Assembly: GCA_003476445.1 (NCBI GenBank)
Contig: DMUF01000173.1
Span: 10,066 to 16,532 of the forward strand
Length of the DNA: 6,467 nucleotides
Direction of reading: 5' to 3'
DNA from: Gammaproteobacteria bacterium
Lineage (GTDB): Bacteria > Pseudomonadota > Gammaproteobacteria > Pseudomonadales > Azotimanducaceae
Below the pieces are notes generated by a model. It searched no databases. It worked only from the letters and a program-made list of their open reading frames with translations, and was not told where the DNA came from. Every line of letters begins with the position of its first letter. The stretch's first letter is position 1. Below, piece by piece: positions 6,227 to 6,467 of the stretch. The translations under genes were made by a program, and so were the position numbers.

Positions 6227-6252
6227 CCGGTCAGCGGACCGGACACACCGGT
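6227..6252 (+). repeat. Three alternating CCGGT/ACCGG half-sites able to form two exclusive hairpins
   Basis: CCGGT (6227-6231), ACCGG (6238-6242) and CCGGT (6248-6252) occur in a row, with starts 11 and 10 bp apart. The middle copy is complementary to both outer copies, so RNA could form one 5-bp hairpin or the other but not both. The block ends 12 nt before the ribosome binding site of the 60-aa gene. It could be an operator or a leader switch, or chance in GC-rich DNA. Confidence 0.45.
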
Positions 6253-6264
6253 TGCACCAGAGGC

Positions 6265-6270
6265 AGGAGT
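6265..6270 (+). promoter_or_regulatory. Shine-Dalgarno of the small membrane-protein gene
   Basis: AGGAGT lies 7 nt before ATG 6278. It supports this start over the in-frame ATG at 6200, which would add 26 residues and has no comparable site. Confidence 0.6.
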
Positions 6271-6277
6271 ACGTGTG

Positions 6278-6460
6278 ATGGCACCCAGAGCAAATGAATC
6301 CCTGAATCCGAAAGAGAAGACCCATGCAGCGCCTGCGGCAGCGGAACGCGGCAGCATTCTCGATGACCCCTTCGGTTCCATGTACGTCGGACTGATTGCG
6401 CCGGCTGCGGCAGTCGGCGCGGTGGTATCCGGCATCTTCGGGCTCTCGTTCTTTTACTGA
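6278..6460 (+). CDS. Small single-pass membrane protein, 60 aa, unknown function
   Basis: I do not recognise this protein. The first 25 residues are polar and Ala/Lys/Glu-rich (MAPRANESLNPKEKTHAAPA and on). SILDDPFGSMY at about 26-36 follows, then one hydrophobic helix at about 37-59 (VGLIAPAAAVGAVVSGIFGL and the SFFY end) runs to the C-terminus. This is the layout of a tail-anchored protein with a cytoplasmic N-terminus. Small-residue spacing in the helix (A-x3-G and G-x3-G type) would allow helix packing with a partner. Support for a real gene comes from the good Shine-Dalgarno, the sensible TM layout and a stop right after the helix. It is divergent from putP. A regulatory or assembly subunit for a membrane complex is conceivable, but nothing identifies the partner. 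The gene may be followed by another just outside the window. Confidence 0.6.
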   Translation: MAPRANESLNPKEKTHAAPAAAERGSILDDPFGSMYVGLIAPAAAVGAVVSGIFGLSFFY

Positions 6461-6467
6461 CACCTTT

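Larger units (their letters stand above)
6104..6277. promoter_or_regulatory. Divergent intergenic region between putP and the small membrane-protein gene
   Basis: This 174-bp gap must hold the putP promoter (minus strand) and the promoter of the 60-aa gene (plus strand). On the minus strand TTGCAC (about 6162-6167 region upstream of putP) could act as a -35, but no matching -10 is found, so I do not call a promoter. The right part carries three alternating CCGGT/ACCGG half-sites (6227-6252). Osmotic or proline-responsive control is plausible from the gene's role, but nothing specific is seen. Confidence 0.45.

Noticed and set aside
6100..6435. Minus-strand frame of about 111 codons upstream of putP
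   Set aside because: It is antisense to the small membrane-protein gene and runs through the putP promoter region. It has no visible ribosome binding site or domain.

Overview
The window is GC-rich, densely packed bacterial chromosome. The G/C-biased third codon positions, two GTG starts and one TTG start, a PutP with strong similarity to the gammaproteobacterial transporter, and an NADH:quinone reductase that closely resembles Pseudomonas PA1024 (compared from memory) all suggest a high-GC, metabolically versatile proteobacterium, most likely a gammaproteobacterium. I cannot place it to genus. I see no RNA genes, insertion sequences, CRISPR arrays or phage genes.

Layout. (1) 147-2525, plus strand: a probable two-gene operon with a 12-TM MFS transporter of the anion:cation symporter type, followed after 48 nt by a kinase-fold phosphotransferase of the ACAD10/11-N-like (APH) family. 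(2) 2557-2913, minus strand: a small XRE-type helix-turn-helix regulator, convergent with the phosphotransferase. A GC-rich 8-bp inverted repeat lies at the shared 3' ends. (3) 2914-3128: a divergent regulatory region of about 215 bp with several palindromes. From it a 138-aa protein of unknown function is read on the plus strand (3129-3545). (4) 3605-4585 and 4655-6103, both minus strand: an FMN-dependent NADH:quinone reductase/nitronate monooxygenase-like enzyme lying downstream of putP, the sodium/proline symporter. Two small hairpins separate them. (5) 6104-6277: a divergent leader region with three alternating CCGGT/ACCGG half-sites, followed by a 60-aa single-pass membrane protein of unknown function (6278-6460).

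How the genes may work together. The MFS carrier and phosphotransferase could take up and modify an organic acid or related substrate, but the substrate is not readable from sequence. PutP imports proline with Na+ as osmolyte or nutrient; no putA is present in the window. The quinone reductase is probably a separate redox housekeeping function. The XRE regulator may control itself and the divergent unknown gene. Most of the window is ordinary metabolic and transport content. The parts deserving a second look are the two unrecognised small proteins and the symmetric sequences in the two divergent intergenic regions.
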